Assembly: GCA_017400135.1 (NCBI GenBank)
Contig: JAFPVJ010000018.1
Span: forward strand, 1-39,672
Direction: 5' to 3'
Length of the DNA stretch: 39,672 nt
From: Bacteroidales bacterium
Lineage (GTDB): Bacteria > Bacteroidota > Bacteroidia > Bacteroidales > UBA932
The stretch's first letter is position 1; every line of letters starts with the position of its first letter. A model generated the notes under the pieces. It worked only from the letters and a program-made list of their open reading frames with translations, searched no databases and was not told the DNA's origin. The translations under genes and the position numbers were made by a program. This document shows, one piece after another, positions 31,494 to 39,627 of this stretch.

Positions 31494-32537
31494 TTAGTCT
31501 TCGATCTCGAGGATCTTGACGCAACGGACCGGCGCGGCGCGGACTTTCTGTCCGTCACCCCAGCCCCAGGCGTCAGTATAGCCCCAGCTGGAGAGGAACA
31601 TGCCGCCCATGGACTTGTTGAGGGAGGTCGCCGTACGCAGGACAACCAGCCAGTCACGGTCCCAGTTGCCGTATTCGTTCAGCCAGCCGGACTGCGGGAT
31701 GAAGAGCGCACCGCTGGAGGTGACGTTCTCCTTGGTCAGGGTGGCGGCGACGGACTTGTCCACGCCGACGATGTAACCACGGACCTTGAAACCGTTGGTG
31801 GCCGAAGCGTTGACGGAAACGGCCTTCAGGTTTGCCTCGGAATCGCCCAGGAGGTCGCACACCTCCTGACCGGTCGGAACGCGCCATCCGGTGGGACAGG
31901 GATTGTTGGCATCCGTCCAGGCACTGGTCACCCAGTCATCCCCTTCCGAGGGAACATAACTATTGACCGCTGCCACGAAATCAGGATTGGCCTTGCCGCC
32001 GACCCAGCCCTCCTTGCGGTTGAACTGATAGCAGTAGCCGATATCATCAATTTCGTCCGTGAAGGTACCGGGCTTGCCGACATTGCGGTTGATCCAGATG
32101 AGACCGTTGATCAGGACCTCGTCATCCGCAAGGGTCAGCAGGCCTTGGACCACCTTGGTCTTGAGGGTCTTCTTCCCGTTGGAGACCAGGAACTCCATCG
32201 AGCGGTTCTTGACGAAGGAGTTGGACTGGGTCACGGTCGCCTTGACCGTCGTCTTGCCGTTGCCGGAGACCTTGTCCAGGACGCACCAGTCGGTCTTGGA
32301 CGTATTGACATCGCCCACCTCGATGGTCCAGTTTTCGTTGCCGGTAATGGTGAATTCGACTTCTCCGCCTTCCGCCGGTACGCTGACGGCGATCGGATAG
32401 ACGGCGAAGAGAGACTCGTCGCTTTGGATCTTATAACTCGGATCTTCGATCCAGGTCGCCGCATTCTTGGTGCAGGAAAGTTGCAGGCAAGCAACGGCGA
32501 CACCGATAAGCATATAGATGATCTTTTTCATATCCAT
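31494..32537 (-). CDS. BACON- and FISUMP-domain lipoprotein, probable surface glycan-binding protein
   Basis: The product (347 residues) has a lipoprotein signal (ACLQLSCTK), then a BACON-like Ig domain at about residues 40-135 (VSVPAEGGEVEFTITGNENWTIE, then NSFVKNRSMEFLVSNGKKTLKTKVVQ) and a C-terminal FISUMP (Fib_succ_major) domain with its signature NPCPTGWRVPTGQE and a late GWGDGQKVRAAPVRCVK. BACON domains occur in Bacteroidetes glycan-binding proteins and glycosidases. In susCD loci the gene right after susD commonly encodes a SusE/SusF-like or SGBP protein; this one fills that place. The start is the ATG at 32537, sharing one base with the susD stop (TGATG), or the ATG at 32531, which gives a simpler signal peptide (MKKIIYMLIG). 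Confidence 0.78.
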   Translation of the reverse strand: MDMKKIIYMLIGVAVACLQLSCTKNAATWIEDPSYKIQSDESLFAVYPIAVSVPAEGGEVEFTITGNENWTIEVGDVNTSKTDWCVLDKVSGNGKTTVKATVTQSNSFVKNRSMEFLVSNGKKTLKTKVVQGLLTLADDEVLINGLIWINRNVGKPGTFTDEIDDIGYCYQFNRKEGWVGGKANPDFVAAVNSYVPSEGDDWVTSAWTDANNPCPTGWRVPTGQEVCDLLGDSEANLKAVSVNASATNGFKVRGYIVGVDKSVAATLTKENVTSSGALFIPQSGWLNEYGNWDRDWLVVLRTATSLNKSMGGMFLSSWGYTDAWGWGDGQKVRAAPVRCVKILEIED

Positions 32538-34120
32538 CAATATTTAGGGTTCTGCTCGAGGTTCGGGTTGTTGTCAACTTCACGCTGAGGCAGCGGCAAA
32601 CGCTCGTGTTTGCCAAGCTCGAAGTTGTTGTAATCCACATCCCGTTTCTGGAGTTCCTTCACCGTGGCCTCATCGAAGCCCCAGCGCTTGAGGTCCATCC
32701 AGCGGACGCACTCGAAAGCCGTCTCAAGGGCACGCTCAATCTTGATGTGCTCCTTGAACGCAGTGTAATCGGAAGCGATCTTCGCTCCATCGTAGTAGGT
32801 GCTCGCCGCCAGAGTGGGCAGGCCGACGCGGGTGCGGACCCGGTTGACATACTCCACGGCCTTGGCGGTCGGAGCCTTGTTGACCTCGTTCAACACCTCC
32901 GCATAGAGCAGGAGCATGTCGGCGAGACGGATGGATCGGAAGTTGTTGTCGTTCCAGTAATAGAGCGGCATGACATCCGTCGAATACTTCTTGATGAAGA
33001 CGCGGTTGCCGCTGTCGGCATAACCGTCGGACCAGGTCTTGCCATAGATCAGCTGATCCCCGTGCTCCGGGAAGTCGGTCGTAGCCTGGTCATACCAGCA
33101 GGTATAGAACAGGCGCGGGTCGTTCTTGCCGTCCGTGGTCTTTTCACGCTTGAAGTACTCGACAATCCAGCGGTTGCCTTCGACGTTGTTCCAACCCGTG
33201 CCCTTCGGAGACTGGTTGATCTCGATCTGGGTGCCGAGCTGGGCGTTGGCGTCGCGGTAGTTATCCGTCTGGTCGAAACCGACATAATTCACCAGGGAGA
33301 ACTGGATCTCATACAGGGACTCGACGTTGTTCTCCTTCTTGCAGTTGAAGTTGTCCTGCCAGACAGGCTCCAGGGAATAAACGCTCTTCCCCTCGCCTTC
33401 CACGATCCACTCCAGGCACTGGGCGGCTTCCGTCCATTTGTGGTGCTGGGCATAGTAGCGGGCCAACAGGCCGTATGCGGAGCCCTTGGTCGGACGGGCC
33501 TTCTCCTTCGAACGGGTCAGCGGCAGGTAGCCGATCGCCTCGACCAGGTCTTGCTCCATCTGGGTAAAGATCTCATCGGGGGTGGAATTGGCGGGCTGGT
33601 CGCCGGCGGAAGACATGTGCAGAAGCAGCGGGATGTTGTCCCACAGAGCGACCATGTAGTAATAGTAGAACGCACGGAGCCAGAGGGCCTGTCCCTTGAT
33701 GTCCTTACGGTCATTTTCATTTCCGAAAACGATCGCTTCGTCATCGATGTGGTCGAGCACCTGGTTGGCGCGGTTGACCGCCGTCCAGTGTTCCTTCCAG
33801 ATCTTGGCCTGGCCTTCGGCGAAGTTATAGTTGGTGTACTTGAACTTGGTCCACTCGTTAAGCTCGGTCCAGCCGGCGTAGCTGACACCGTCGTCGGCCA
33901 TGCCGTTGAGCTGGGTATAGATGTTACGCGTCCACGTTCCCTGACGGTAGAACATGTTGTAGACAGCGATCAGGTTGGAATTCATATCCTCCTCGGTCTT
34001 CCAGAACATACTGGTGTTGAGGCTGTTGCCGTTCTCGATATCGATATACTTCTCTCCGCAGGAGATCAGGCAGGGCAGCGTCACGAGGGCAATGGCGAGA
34101 AAATAAACTATTCTTTTCAT
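32537..34120 (-). CDS. SusD/RagB-family nutrient-binding outer-membrane lipoprotein
   Basis: The 527-residue product has a lipoprotein signal (TLPCLISCGEKYIDIE, Cys21) and the helical TPR-like fold of SusD: TSMFWKTEEDMNSNLIAVYNMF near the N-terminus, IWKEHWTAVNRANQVLDHI, IKGQALWLRAFYYYYMVALWDNIPLL around residues 145-170 and RLADMLLLYAEVLNEVNKAPTAKAVEYVNRVRTRVGLP in the C-terminal part, ending with a LKRWG...ERLPLPQREVDNNPNLEQNP tail typical of the family. SusD caps the SusC transporter and captures ligand. It starts 12 bases after susC stops. Confidence 0.96.
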   Translation of the reverse strand: MKRIVYFLAIALVTLPCLISCGEKYIDIENGNSLNTSMFWKTEEDMNSNLIAVYNMFYRQGTWTRNIYTQLNGMADDGVSYAGWTELNEWTKFKYTNYNFAEGQAKIWKEHWTAVNRANQVLDHIDDEAIVFGNENDRKDIKGQALWLRAFYYYYMVALWDNIPLLLHMSSAGDQPANSTPDEIFTQMEQDLVEAIGYLPLTRSKEKARPTKGSAYGLLARYYAQHHKWTEAAQCLEWIVEGEGKSVYSLEPVWQDNFNCKKENNVESLYEIQFSLVNYVGFDQTDNYRDANAQLGTQIEINQSPKGTGWNNVEGNRWIVEYFKREKTTDGKNDPRLFYTCWYDQATTDFPEHGDQLIYGKTWSDGYADSGNRVFIKKYSTDVMPLYYWNDNNFRSIRLADMLLLYAEVLNEVNKAPTAKAVEYVNRVRTRVGLPTLAASTYYDGAKIASDYTAFKEHIKIERALETAFECVRWMDLKRWGFDEATVKELQKRDVDYNNFELGKHERLPLPQREVDNNPNLEQNPKY

Positions 34121-34132
34121 CGTATTCCGGAA

Positions 34133-37100
34133 TTAGAAAGTGAAGGAAAGAGAGAACTGAACGGAACGAGGGTTCGGGAACGAACAGCCGTCATATCCGA
34201 TGGAGTAAATACCGCTGTCGGCAAACTCCGGATCCAGGCCCGTGTAGCGGGTGAAGGTCAGGAGATTCTTGCCGATCACGCTGAAACGGATCTGATCCAT
34301 CCCGATCTTCTTGACGAAGGGGGTCGGGAGGGAATAACCCAGGGCGATGTCGCTGAAGCGCCAGAAGGAGCCATCCTCCAGCCAGCGGTCCTGGTCTCCG
34401 CGCGAGTTGCGCGAATCACCGAAGATGATGCGCGGCGTATTCGTCGTGGGATCTTCCTGGGTCCAGGGCTTGTAACCGTTGAAATTGTTGTTGTTGTTGA
34501 CAAAGTCGCCGGCCGTGGCCTTGGCGCCGTTGTAAACGAGCTGGCCGAAACGGCCGTAACCCTGGATGCTCAGATCGAAGCCCTTGTAAGCCATGCTGAC
34601 ATTCAAGCCGGCATAAAGCTTCGGCCAGGGGCTTCCGACGACCTGGCGGTCGGTCGATGCGATCTGGCCGTCCGGATCATAGTCGTCGTACTTGATGTCA
34701 CCCGGCAGGGCGTTCGGCTGGATGATCTTGCCTTCGGCATTGACATAAGAGTCGATTTCTGCCTGGGACTGGAAGATGCCCAGGGTCTTGTAGAGATACC
34801 ACATGCCGAGGGGCTTTCCGATTTCGGAAATGGAGGTGCTGGTGTAGGAAACCGTGTTGCCGTAGCCCAGGCCGAGGATCTTGTTCTTCAGCGTGGAAAG
34901 GTTGCCGTTGATGGAATAGCTGAAGTCACCGAAGTGATCGTTCCAGCCGACTTCGAGTTCGAGACCGGTATTCTGCAGGGAACCGGCGTTGACCGTCGGG
35001 GCGGAGCCTTCGTTACCGGTCGTCCACAGGATCGGCAGGCTCAGGAGCAGGTCCTTGCTCTTGGACAGGAACCATTCCGCGGACACCGTCAGCCTGCGGC
35101 TCAGGGCGGTCAGGTCGAAACCGACATTGGCGGTCGTCTTGCGTTCCCAGACCAGGTCGCTGTTGGTCAGGTTGGAAAGCGTGATACCGACCGCCTTCTC
35201 GTCACCGTCCATGATGGCGCGGGGAGCCGTATTGAGCGTCGAGACATAGTCCCAGGCGCCGATGTTGGTGTTACCCAGCGTACCGTAGTTGGCCCTCAGT
35301 TTGAGGTCGTCGATGCCGGGCACGTTGAAGAACGGCTCGTTGCTGATACGCCAGCCGACGGATACGGAACCGAAGTTGTCCCAGCGGTTGCCGGCGGGCA
35401 GACGGGAAGTACCGTCCCGACGGGCGGTCAGCTGGAGGAGATAGCGGTCCGCATAGGAATAGTTCAGACGGCCGAAGTAAGAGATGAGGGCATACTCGAT
35501 GTAGCTGCCCGTTGCCGTCTGGGTGCCCGTTGCGGAAGAAATGGAAGTGATGTAACGGTCGCCGATCGTCAGCGGGTTCAGCTTGGACTCACCGCGATAC
35601 TCTTCATGGAAGGTATCGTAGGAGAAACCGCCTACGGCACTGATGGCATGCTTGCCGAAAGTGTGGTCGAAGGTATAGGTGTTTTCAATGAGGATCTTGT
35701 CGTGCTTGGCCGTCTCGTAACCGATGCTCGCGGCATCATCACCCTGACCCATCGTCCAGTTGCCCTTCTTGCGGAGACGGGACGTTTCACCGAAATAATT
35801 CTTGTAGGAAACGTTCAGCTTCGCCGAGAGGTAATCCTTCCAGATATCCAGTTTGCCATAGACATCCCCATAGAGATACTGCTCGGGGTTCTCGGCGTGA
35901 TACAGCTCTTCATATCCGACCGGGTTCAGGGCGTAGGTGTTCGCCCTGTCCGGATCACCGTAGCCGTAGCCGCCCGGGTGGGACTCATCATAGACGGGAA
36001 TGGTCGGAGGCATCGCGATGAAGTTGGACCAGATCCAACCCGTCGCCGTATTGAGTTTCTGTCTCTTCGACTTGGTGAAGAAGAAATTCTCGCCATACTC
36101 GAAGATACCCTTCTTTCCGGAAGTATTGATACGGAATCCAGTCTGCTCATAGCCCGTGTAGCGGAGGGCACCCTGGTCCCGCTTGTGGTTGATGGAGGCA
36201 TAGTAGCGGATGTTCTCGCTGCCGCCGGACAGAGACACGTTGTAGTTCTGTAGGATGCCGGTGCGGAGCATCTCGCTCTGCCAGTCCGTATTACCGTCGT
36301 AGTGGTTCTGGGTCTTGGTGATGCCCGCCACACCCTGCAGCATCGCTTCCTGATAGGCGCGGTCATCATAGAGCTTATAGGTTTCCGCATCCATTAGGTC
36401 GTACCGGGGCAGCCAGTAGATCTGCGCGGAAGCATCGCCCGTCACCTTCAACGGGCCGGCCTTACCCTTCTTGGTCGTGATGATGACCACGCCGCTCGCA
36501 GCCCGGGAGCCGTAGATGGCGGCGGAGGAGGCGTCCTTCAGGACCTGGATGGACTCGATGTCTTCCACATTCAGGCCCAGTTCGCTGCCACCGTACGAAC
36601 CGTCTACGATAAAGAGCGGAGAGTTGCCGGTAAAGGAACCGATACCGCGGATCTGGATAGTGGCGCCCGAACCCGGCTGACCGCTGCTGGTGATCTTCAC
36701 GCCGGAAGTCATACCGCGCATCGACTCGACCACACCGGCGGTCTTGCGGTTGAGCAGGTCCTGTTCACGGACCGTTGAGATGGATCCGAGCACGTCCTTT
36801 TTCTTGACCGTGCCGTAACCGATCACAACCGATTCCTGCAGGATGTCCGGTTTAAGAGTCAAGCTGGCCGGAGCCTGGCCGAGCGGGAAGCTCTGCGGCT
36901 GGAAGCCCATGAAGCTGAACTCCAGTTCCGATCCGGCAGGAGCCGTAATCTGGTACTGTCCTGATGCATCGGTGAAGGCGCCGTCCAGGATCTTCCCGCC
37001 ATCCTTGACGACGACGGAAACACCCGGAAGGGCCTCACCCTTCTCATCCGTGACGGTTCCCCGCACCGTGGTCTGGGCCATGGCCAGGGTTCCCGCGCAC

Positions 37101-37177
37101 AGAAGCATAGCCAAGACGGGAATCAATCTGTTTCTTCCCATCCTGACGATCTGTTTTTTGAGATCGAATGATTTCAT
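34133..37177 (-). CDS. SusC/RagA-family TonB-dependent transporter
   Basis: The 1014-residue outer-membrane barrel imports ligand delivered by SusD using TonB energy. It has a signal peptide (to about residue 34, TLAMAQ), a carboxypeptidase-regulatory-like domain (VRGTVTDEKGEALPGVSVVVKDG), the TonB-box region (ESVVIGYGTVKKKDVLGSIS), the plug (GVKITSSGQPGSGATIQIRGIGSFTGNSPLFIVDG; DIESIQVLKDASSAAIYGSRAASGVVIITTKKG) and a 22-strand barrel ending in aromatic SVQFSLSFTF. Length is standard. It is the first gene of the PUL-like operon after the regulator, with a 150-base upstream region that carries a candidate operator. No DUF4880/sigma-anti-sigma element and no extra N-terminal signalling domain is present, so regulation is probably by the LacI-type protein. 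Confidence 0.97.
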   Translation of the reverse strand: MKSFDLKKQIVRMGRNRLIPVLAMLLCAGTLAMAQTTVRGTVTDEKGEALPGVSVVVKDGGKILDGAFTDASGQYQITAPAGSELEFSFMGFQPQSFPLGQAPASLTLKPDILQESVVIGYGTVKKKDVLGSISTVREQDLLNRKTAGVVESMRGMTSGVKITSSGQPGSGATIQIRGIGSFTGNSPLFIVDGSYGGSELGLNVEDIESIQVLKDASSAAIYGSRAASGVVIITTKKGKAGPLKVTGDASAQIYWLPRYDLMDAETYKLYDDRAYQEAMLQGVAGITKTQNHYDGNTDWQSEMLRTGILQNYNVSLSGGSENIRYYASINHKRDQGALRYTGYEQTGFRINTSGKKGIFEYGENFFFTKSKRQKLNTATGWIWSNFIAMPPTIPVYDESHPGGYGYGDPDRANTYALNPVGYEELYHAENPEQYLYGDVYGKLDIWKDYLSAKLNVSYKNYFGETSRLRKKGNWTMGQGDDAASIGYETAKHDKILIENTYTFDHTFGKHAISAVGGFSYDTFHEEYRGESKLNPLTIGDRYITSISSATGTQTATGSYIEYALISYFGRLNYSYADRYLLQLTARRDGTSRLPAGNRWDNFGSVSVGWRISNEPFFNVPGIDDLKLRANYGTLGNTNIGAWDYVSTLNTAPRAIMDGDEKAVGITLSNLTNSDLVWERKTTANVGFDLTALSRRLTVSAEWFLSKSKDLLLSLPILWTTGNEGSAPTVNAGSLQNTGLELEVGWNDHFGDFSYSINGNLSTLKNKILGLGYGNTVSYTSTSISEIGKPLGMWYLYKTLGIFQSQAEIDSYVNAEGKIIQPNALPGDIKYDDYDPDGQIASTDRQVVGSPWPKLYAGLNVSMAYKGFDLSIQGYGRFGQLVYNGAKATAGDFVNNNNNFNGYKPWTQEDPTTNTPRIIFGDSRNSRGDQDRWLEDGSFWRFSDIALGYSLPTPFVKKIGMDQIRFSVIGKNLLTFTRYTGLDPEFADSGIYSIGYDGCSFPNPRSVQFSLSFTF

Positions 37178-37220
37178 ATAACTAGGGTTTGAAATATGGT
37201 GTTGCTTGTATTTTCTTCCC

Positions 37221-37227
37221 CAAAATA
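37221..37227 (-). promoter_or_regulatory. Possible -7 box for susC
   Basis: The minus strand reads TATTTTG, one base short of TAnnTTTG. Transcription would begin near 37214, leaving a leader of about 37 bases. No -33 TTG at proper spacing is seen; the nearest is 10 bases away, so the promoter may need an activator. Confidence 0.35.
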
Positions 37228-37289
37228 GTTATTTGTACAAGACCTTGGATTCCCGTATGGTGTTTTTTCTCCGCACCCGGAGTGATTTG

Positions 37290-37297
37290 TTGCGCAA
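37290..37297. promoter_or_regulatory. Candidate LacI-type operator ahead of susC
   Basis: TTGCGCAA is an 8-base perfect palindrome with the central CG step common in LacI-family operators. The same octamer is found in the promoter of the regulator gene (38388-38395). A related TTGTCGCAAAA lies 20 bases away at 37312-37322, between this site and the regulator stop codon. Confidence 0.5.
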
Positions 37298-37327
37298 ATT
37301 TTTACAAAAACTTGTCGCAAAATCCAT

Positions 37328-38341
37328 CTACAAGGGAGCGATCGACTCGCCATAAATCATTTCCGGCAACAGACGGATCTGCGAATGGGCAGCCGTCGTC
37401 CCACTCGGGTCCAACTGGTCACAAAGGATCTTTACGGCCAGCTTGGCCATGTTCTCGACGGGCTGGCTCACCCGTGTAATGGACGGCGTCAGGTAATCCA
37501 TGTAGACGTTGTCGTCGAAGGATATCAGCGAGATATCTCCCGGCACGGACAAGCCCGACTCCCGGATCGCTTTCAAGGCTCCGAGCAAAATCGTGTTGCT
37601 GAGGGCAAAAATGGCTGTGGGACGGGACGGTCCGAAAAGGAAAAGCTTGGTCGAGAGATATCCGTTCTGGACTGAAAACTCATTGCCCGCCAGGAGGGCC
37701 TGGTCGGACAGGCCCGCCTCTTCCATCGCCTTTCGGAATCCATTGACCCGCTCCCGGTTCGGCATCGAATCCCGCTCGCCCTGGATGCAGGCGATGCGCT
37801 GGTGGCCTTGTCGGATCAGCAGCCGCGTACCCTCGTAACCGCCCTTGAAGTTGTTTGTAGTCACGTATGAGAGGTCTGTCTGCTCATAAAAACGATCCAC
37901 CAGAACCACGGGGACTTCCCGGGCGATCATCTCCAGTACGGCGGGATCGTCGCCGCAGGGAACGGCGATCATGCCCTCCACACGACGCAGCAACAGGGCC
38001 CGGGCGCTCTTGTTGAGCCGGGTTGCATCCTCCATCGTATCCACCAGGATCGTCGTATAATCCGACTTGTACAATTCGGACACAATGTGACTCGCCATGT
38101 CGGCAAAATAAGGGTTGGCTATCGACGGGAGGAGCAATCCGATCATTCCCGAACGCTTGCTCCGCAGACTCTGCGCCGTGAAGGAAGGGACATAACCGGT
38201 CCGCGTAACTTCCTGCATCACCACCTCAGCCGTCTTTCTGCTGATGCGGTACTTTTCCGCGTTGCCGTTCAGGACACGGGAAACCGTCGTAATGGAACAT
38301 CCGCACTGCTCCGCGATGGATTGAAGCGTCGTTTTTTTCAT
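37328..38341 (-). CDS. LacI-family transcriptional regulator
   Basis: The 337-residue product has an N-terminal helix-turn-helix with hinge helix (TLQSIAEQCGCSITTVSRVLNG, then YRISRKTAEVVMQEVTRTGYVPSFTAQSLRSKRSG) and a periplasmic-binding-protein-like effector domain (IGLLLPSIANPYFADMASHI; VPVVLVDRFYE; RIACIQGERDSMPNRERVNGFRKAMEEAG; FALSNTILLGALKAIRESGLSVPGDISLISFDDNVYMDYLTPSITRVSQP). Such regulators sense a sugar or nucleoside ligand. It is encoded upstream of susC in the same direction, 150 bases away, and the TTGCGCAA palindrome overlaps its own probable -33 element and recurs before susC, which suggests autoregulation and control of the locus. Ligand unknown; ribose or a nucleoside is the natural guess from the genes. 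Confidence 0.95.
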   Translation of the reverse strand: MKKTTLQSIAEQCGCSITTVSRVLNGNAEKYRISRKTAEVVMQEVTRTGYVPSFTAQSLRSKRSGMIGLLLPSIANPYFADMASHIVSELYKSDYTTILVDTMEDATRLNKSARALLLRRVEGMIAVPCGDDPAVLEMIAREVPVVLVDRFYEQTDLSYVTTNNFKGGYEGTRLLIRQGHQRIACIQGERDSMPNRERVNGFRKAMEEAGLSDQALLAGNEFSVQNGYLSTKLFLFGPSRPTAIFALSNTILLGALKAIRESGLSVPGDISLISFDDNVYMDYLTPSITRVSQPVENMAKLAVKILCDQLDPSGTTAAHSQIRLLPEMIYGESIAPL

Positions 38342-38362
38342 AAGCGTATCTCATCAATGGAA

Positions 38363-38370
38363 CAAAGATA
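38363..38370 (-). promoter_or_regulatory. -7 box of the lacI-type regulator gene
   Basis: The minus strand reads TATCTTTG, an exact TAnnTTTG. A TTG of the TTGCGCAA octamer lies 22 bases upstream and can act as the -33 element. The regulator ATG follows after about 21 bases. Confidence 0.6.
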
Positions 38371-38387
38371 GCATTTTCGCACAAATA

Positions 38388-38395
38388 TTGCGCAA
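38388..38395. promoter_or_regulatory. Candidate operator overlapping the -33 region of the regulator gene
   Basis: Second copy of the TTGCGCAA palindrome. It lies within a larger imperfect inverted repeat (ATTTTCGC at 38373-38380 against GCGCAAAAT at 38391-38399). Binding here should hinder RNA polymerase, so the regulator probably limits its own synthesis. Confidence 0.5.
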
Positions 38396-38438
38396 AATGG
38401 CGGTAGTTTCTTATCGAGTATCCTGTTATGAGGAAAGG

Positions 38439-39566
38439 TTACCGCAGAACGAAACGGGCGGTGCGGTCCTGGGAATCACCGGCGTAAAAGTCGACGGTGA
38501 CCCCGCGGCGGGACACATCCAGGCGATACGATCCGGCCGAGTAGGCGTGGATGTACTGCCTGAGGCCCGGACGGTATTCGTCATACAGCGCTTCGGCATC
38601 CTGGTTGGCCGGGTCGTCAGGGCTGACCCTCCGGCGGCGGGACAGCCCGTACTGGTCCGGTCCTTCGGCATCGATGCCATAGTGTCCCAACTCTTCGTTG
38701 GCCCAGACACTGCTGCAGGTCATCTGGGTGATCCTTCCCCCGTCCCCGTACCAGTCGTGGAATTCCGTCCTGTGGGTATGGCCGCAGAGGACGATCGCGT
38801 TGCGGCGTGCGAATTCCTTGCGGAAATGGAGCCGTGCCCCGGTCCTTTTGGCCGATCCCTGATAGAACCAGCGGAAGGAGAGGGCGTCCAGGGGGAAGAC
38901 CGCGCTGTGCGTGACAATGAACGTGTATCGGGCACCTTCCGTCTCCTTCAGGAGCTTATCCATCTCCTCATCGTCCGGATCGTTGAAATCGGTCACGATC
39001 CAGGCATCGTCCCCTACCGGGAAACCGAAGGTGGTTTTCCGGACGGGCATCCCCAGCTCCGCGGACATGCGGGCCGGCATGTATTCGTGATAGACTTCCC
39101 TGGCATCCTTGCCCCGGATGTCGTGGTTGCCGACCACCGTCACGAAAGGAAGGCCCCTCAGATTCGCTTTGAGGTAATCCATGGCGTCGGACAGCATCCT
39201 GCGATGGACGTCCCCGTTGCCGCAGTCGCCCTGGACGAGGTCTCCGACCTGCAGGGCGAAACGGGTGGAGTCATCGATCAGACCCGCCGCCCGGGCCAGC
39301 AGGCGCGGGCAACGGTCCGACCACATCTCCCCGTTGCGGGCAAACTCGGCGTGCTGGATATTGCTCAGATTTTGGTCCTGCTCATTGTAACAAGAATGAT
39401 AGATGCTGTCGGGGGCCTTATCGAAATGGGTATCCCCCAAGATTACTACCGAATAGCGTCCGCCTTTCCGGGAAGGATTCTTTCCCTCCAGCAGGACGGA
39501 AGGTCCCGTCAGCCCCAAAGCAGCGAGTCCGCTCGCAGACAAACCTAGAAATGTCCTTCTATCCAT
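38439..39566 (-). CDS. Calcineurin-like metallophosphoesterase with Tat-type signal
   Basis: The 375-residue product has a twin-arginine-like N-terminus (MDRRTFLGLSASGLAALGLTG) and a complete metallophosphoesterase domain: GDTHFD (Asp45, His47), QVGDLVQGD, TVVGNHDIRG, VTHSAVF and CGHTHR, the metal and phosphate ligands of the calcineurin fold. The C-terminal part, rich in Arg and Asp, has no recognised fold. It probably acts in the periplasm on phosphomonoesters or diesters. It lies upstream of the regulator gene, same strand, with a 97-base gap and its own -7 box, so it may or may not belong to the locus. A role in removing phosphate from nucleotides before nucleoside hydrolysis is possible but is inference. 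Confidence 0.9.
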   Translation of the reverse strand: MDRRTFLGLSASGLAALGLTGPSVLLEGKNPSRKGGRYSVVILGDTHFDKAPDSIYHSCYNEQDQNLSNIQHAEFARNGEMWSDRCPRLLARAAGLIDDSTRFALQVGDLVQGDCGNGDVHRRMLSDAMDYLKANLRGLPFVTVVGNHDIRGKDAREVYHEYMPARMSAELGMPVRKTTFGFPVGDDAWIVTDFNDPDDEEMDKLLKETEGARYTFIVTHSAVFPLDALSFRWFYQGSAKRTGARLHFRKEFARRNAIVLCGHTHRTEFHDWYGDGGRITQMTCSSVWANEELGHYGIDAEGPDQYGLSRRRRVSPDDPANQDAEALYDEYRPGLRQYIHAYSAGSYRLDVSRRGVTVDFYAGDSQDRTARFVLR

Positions 39567-39587
39567 TGTTTCATGAAATTCTTATTA

Positions 39588-39595
39588 CAAATATA
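39588..39595 (-). promoter_or_regulatory. -7 box of the metallophosphoesterase gene
   Basis: The minus strand reads TATATTTG, an exact TAnnTTTG, 21 bases before the ATG. An upstream TTTG is only 14 bases away, which is short. Confidence 0.5.
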
Positions 39596-39617
39596 CGAAT
39601 GTTTTGACACAAAGGGC

Positions 39618-39627
39618 AGGGCGCCCT
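39618..39627. repeat. Perfect 10-base palindrome
   Basis: AGGGCGCCCT is a perfect palindrome 23 bases beyond the -7 box of the metallophosphoesterase gene and directly adjoining the larger inverted repeat. Confidence 0.6.

Noticed and set aside
37269-37282. CTCCG-CACC-CGGAG hairpin as terminator of the regulator gene
   Set aside because: The T-run is on the wrong side for the minus strand, and the stem is only 5 bp.
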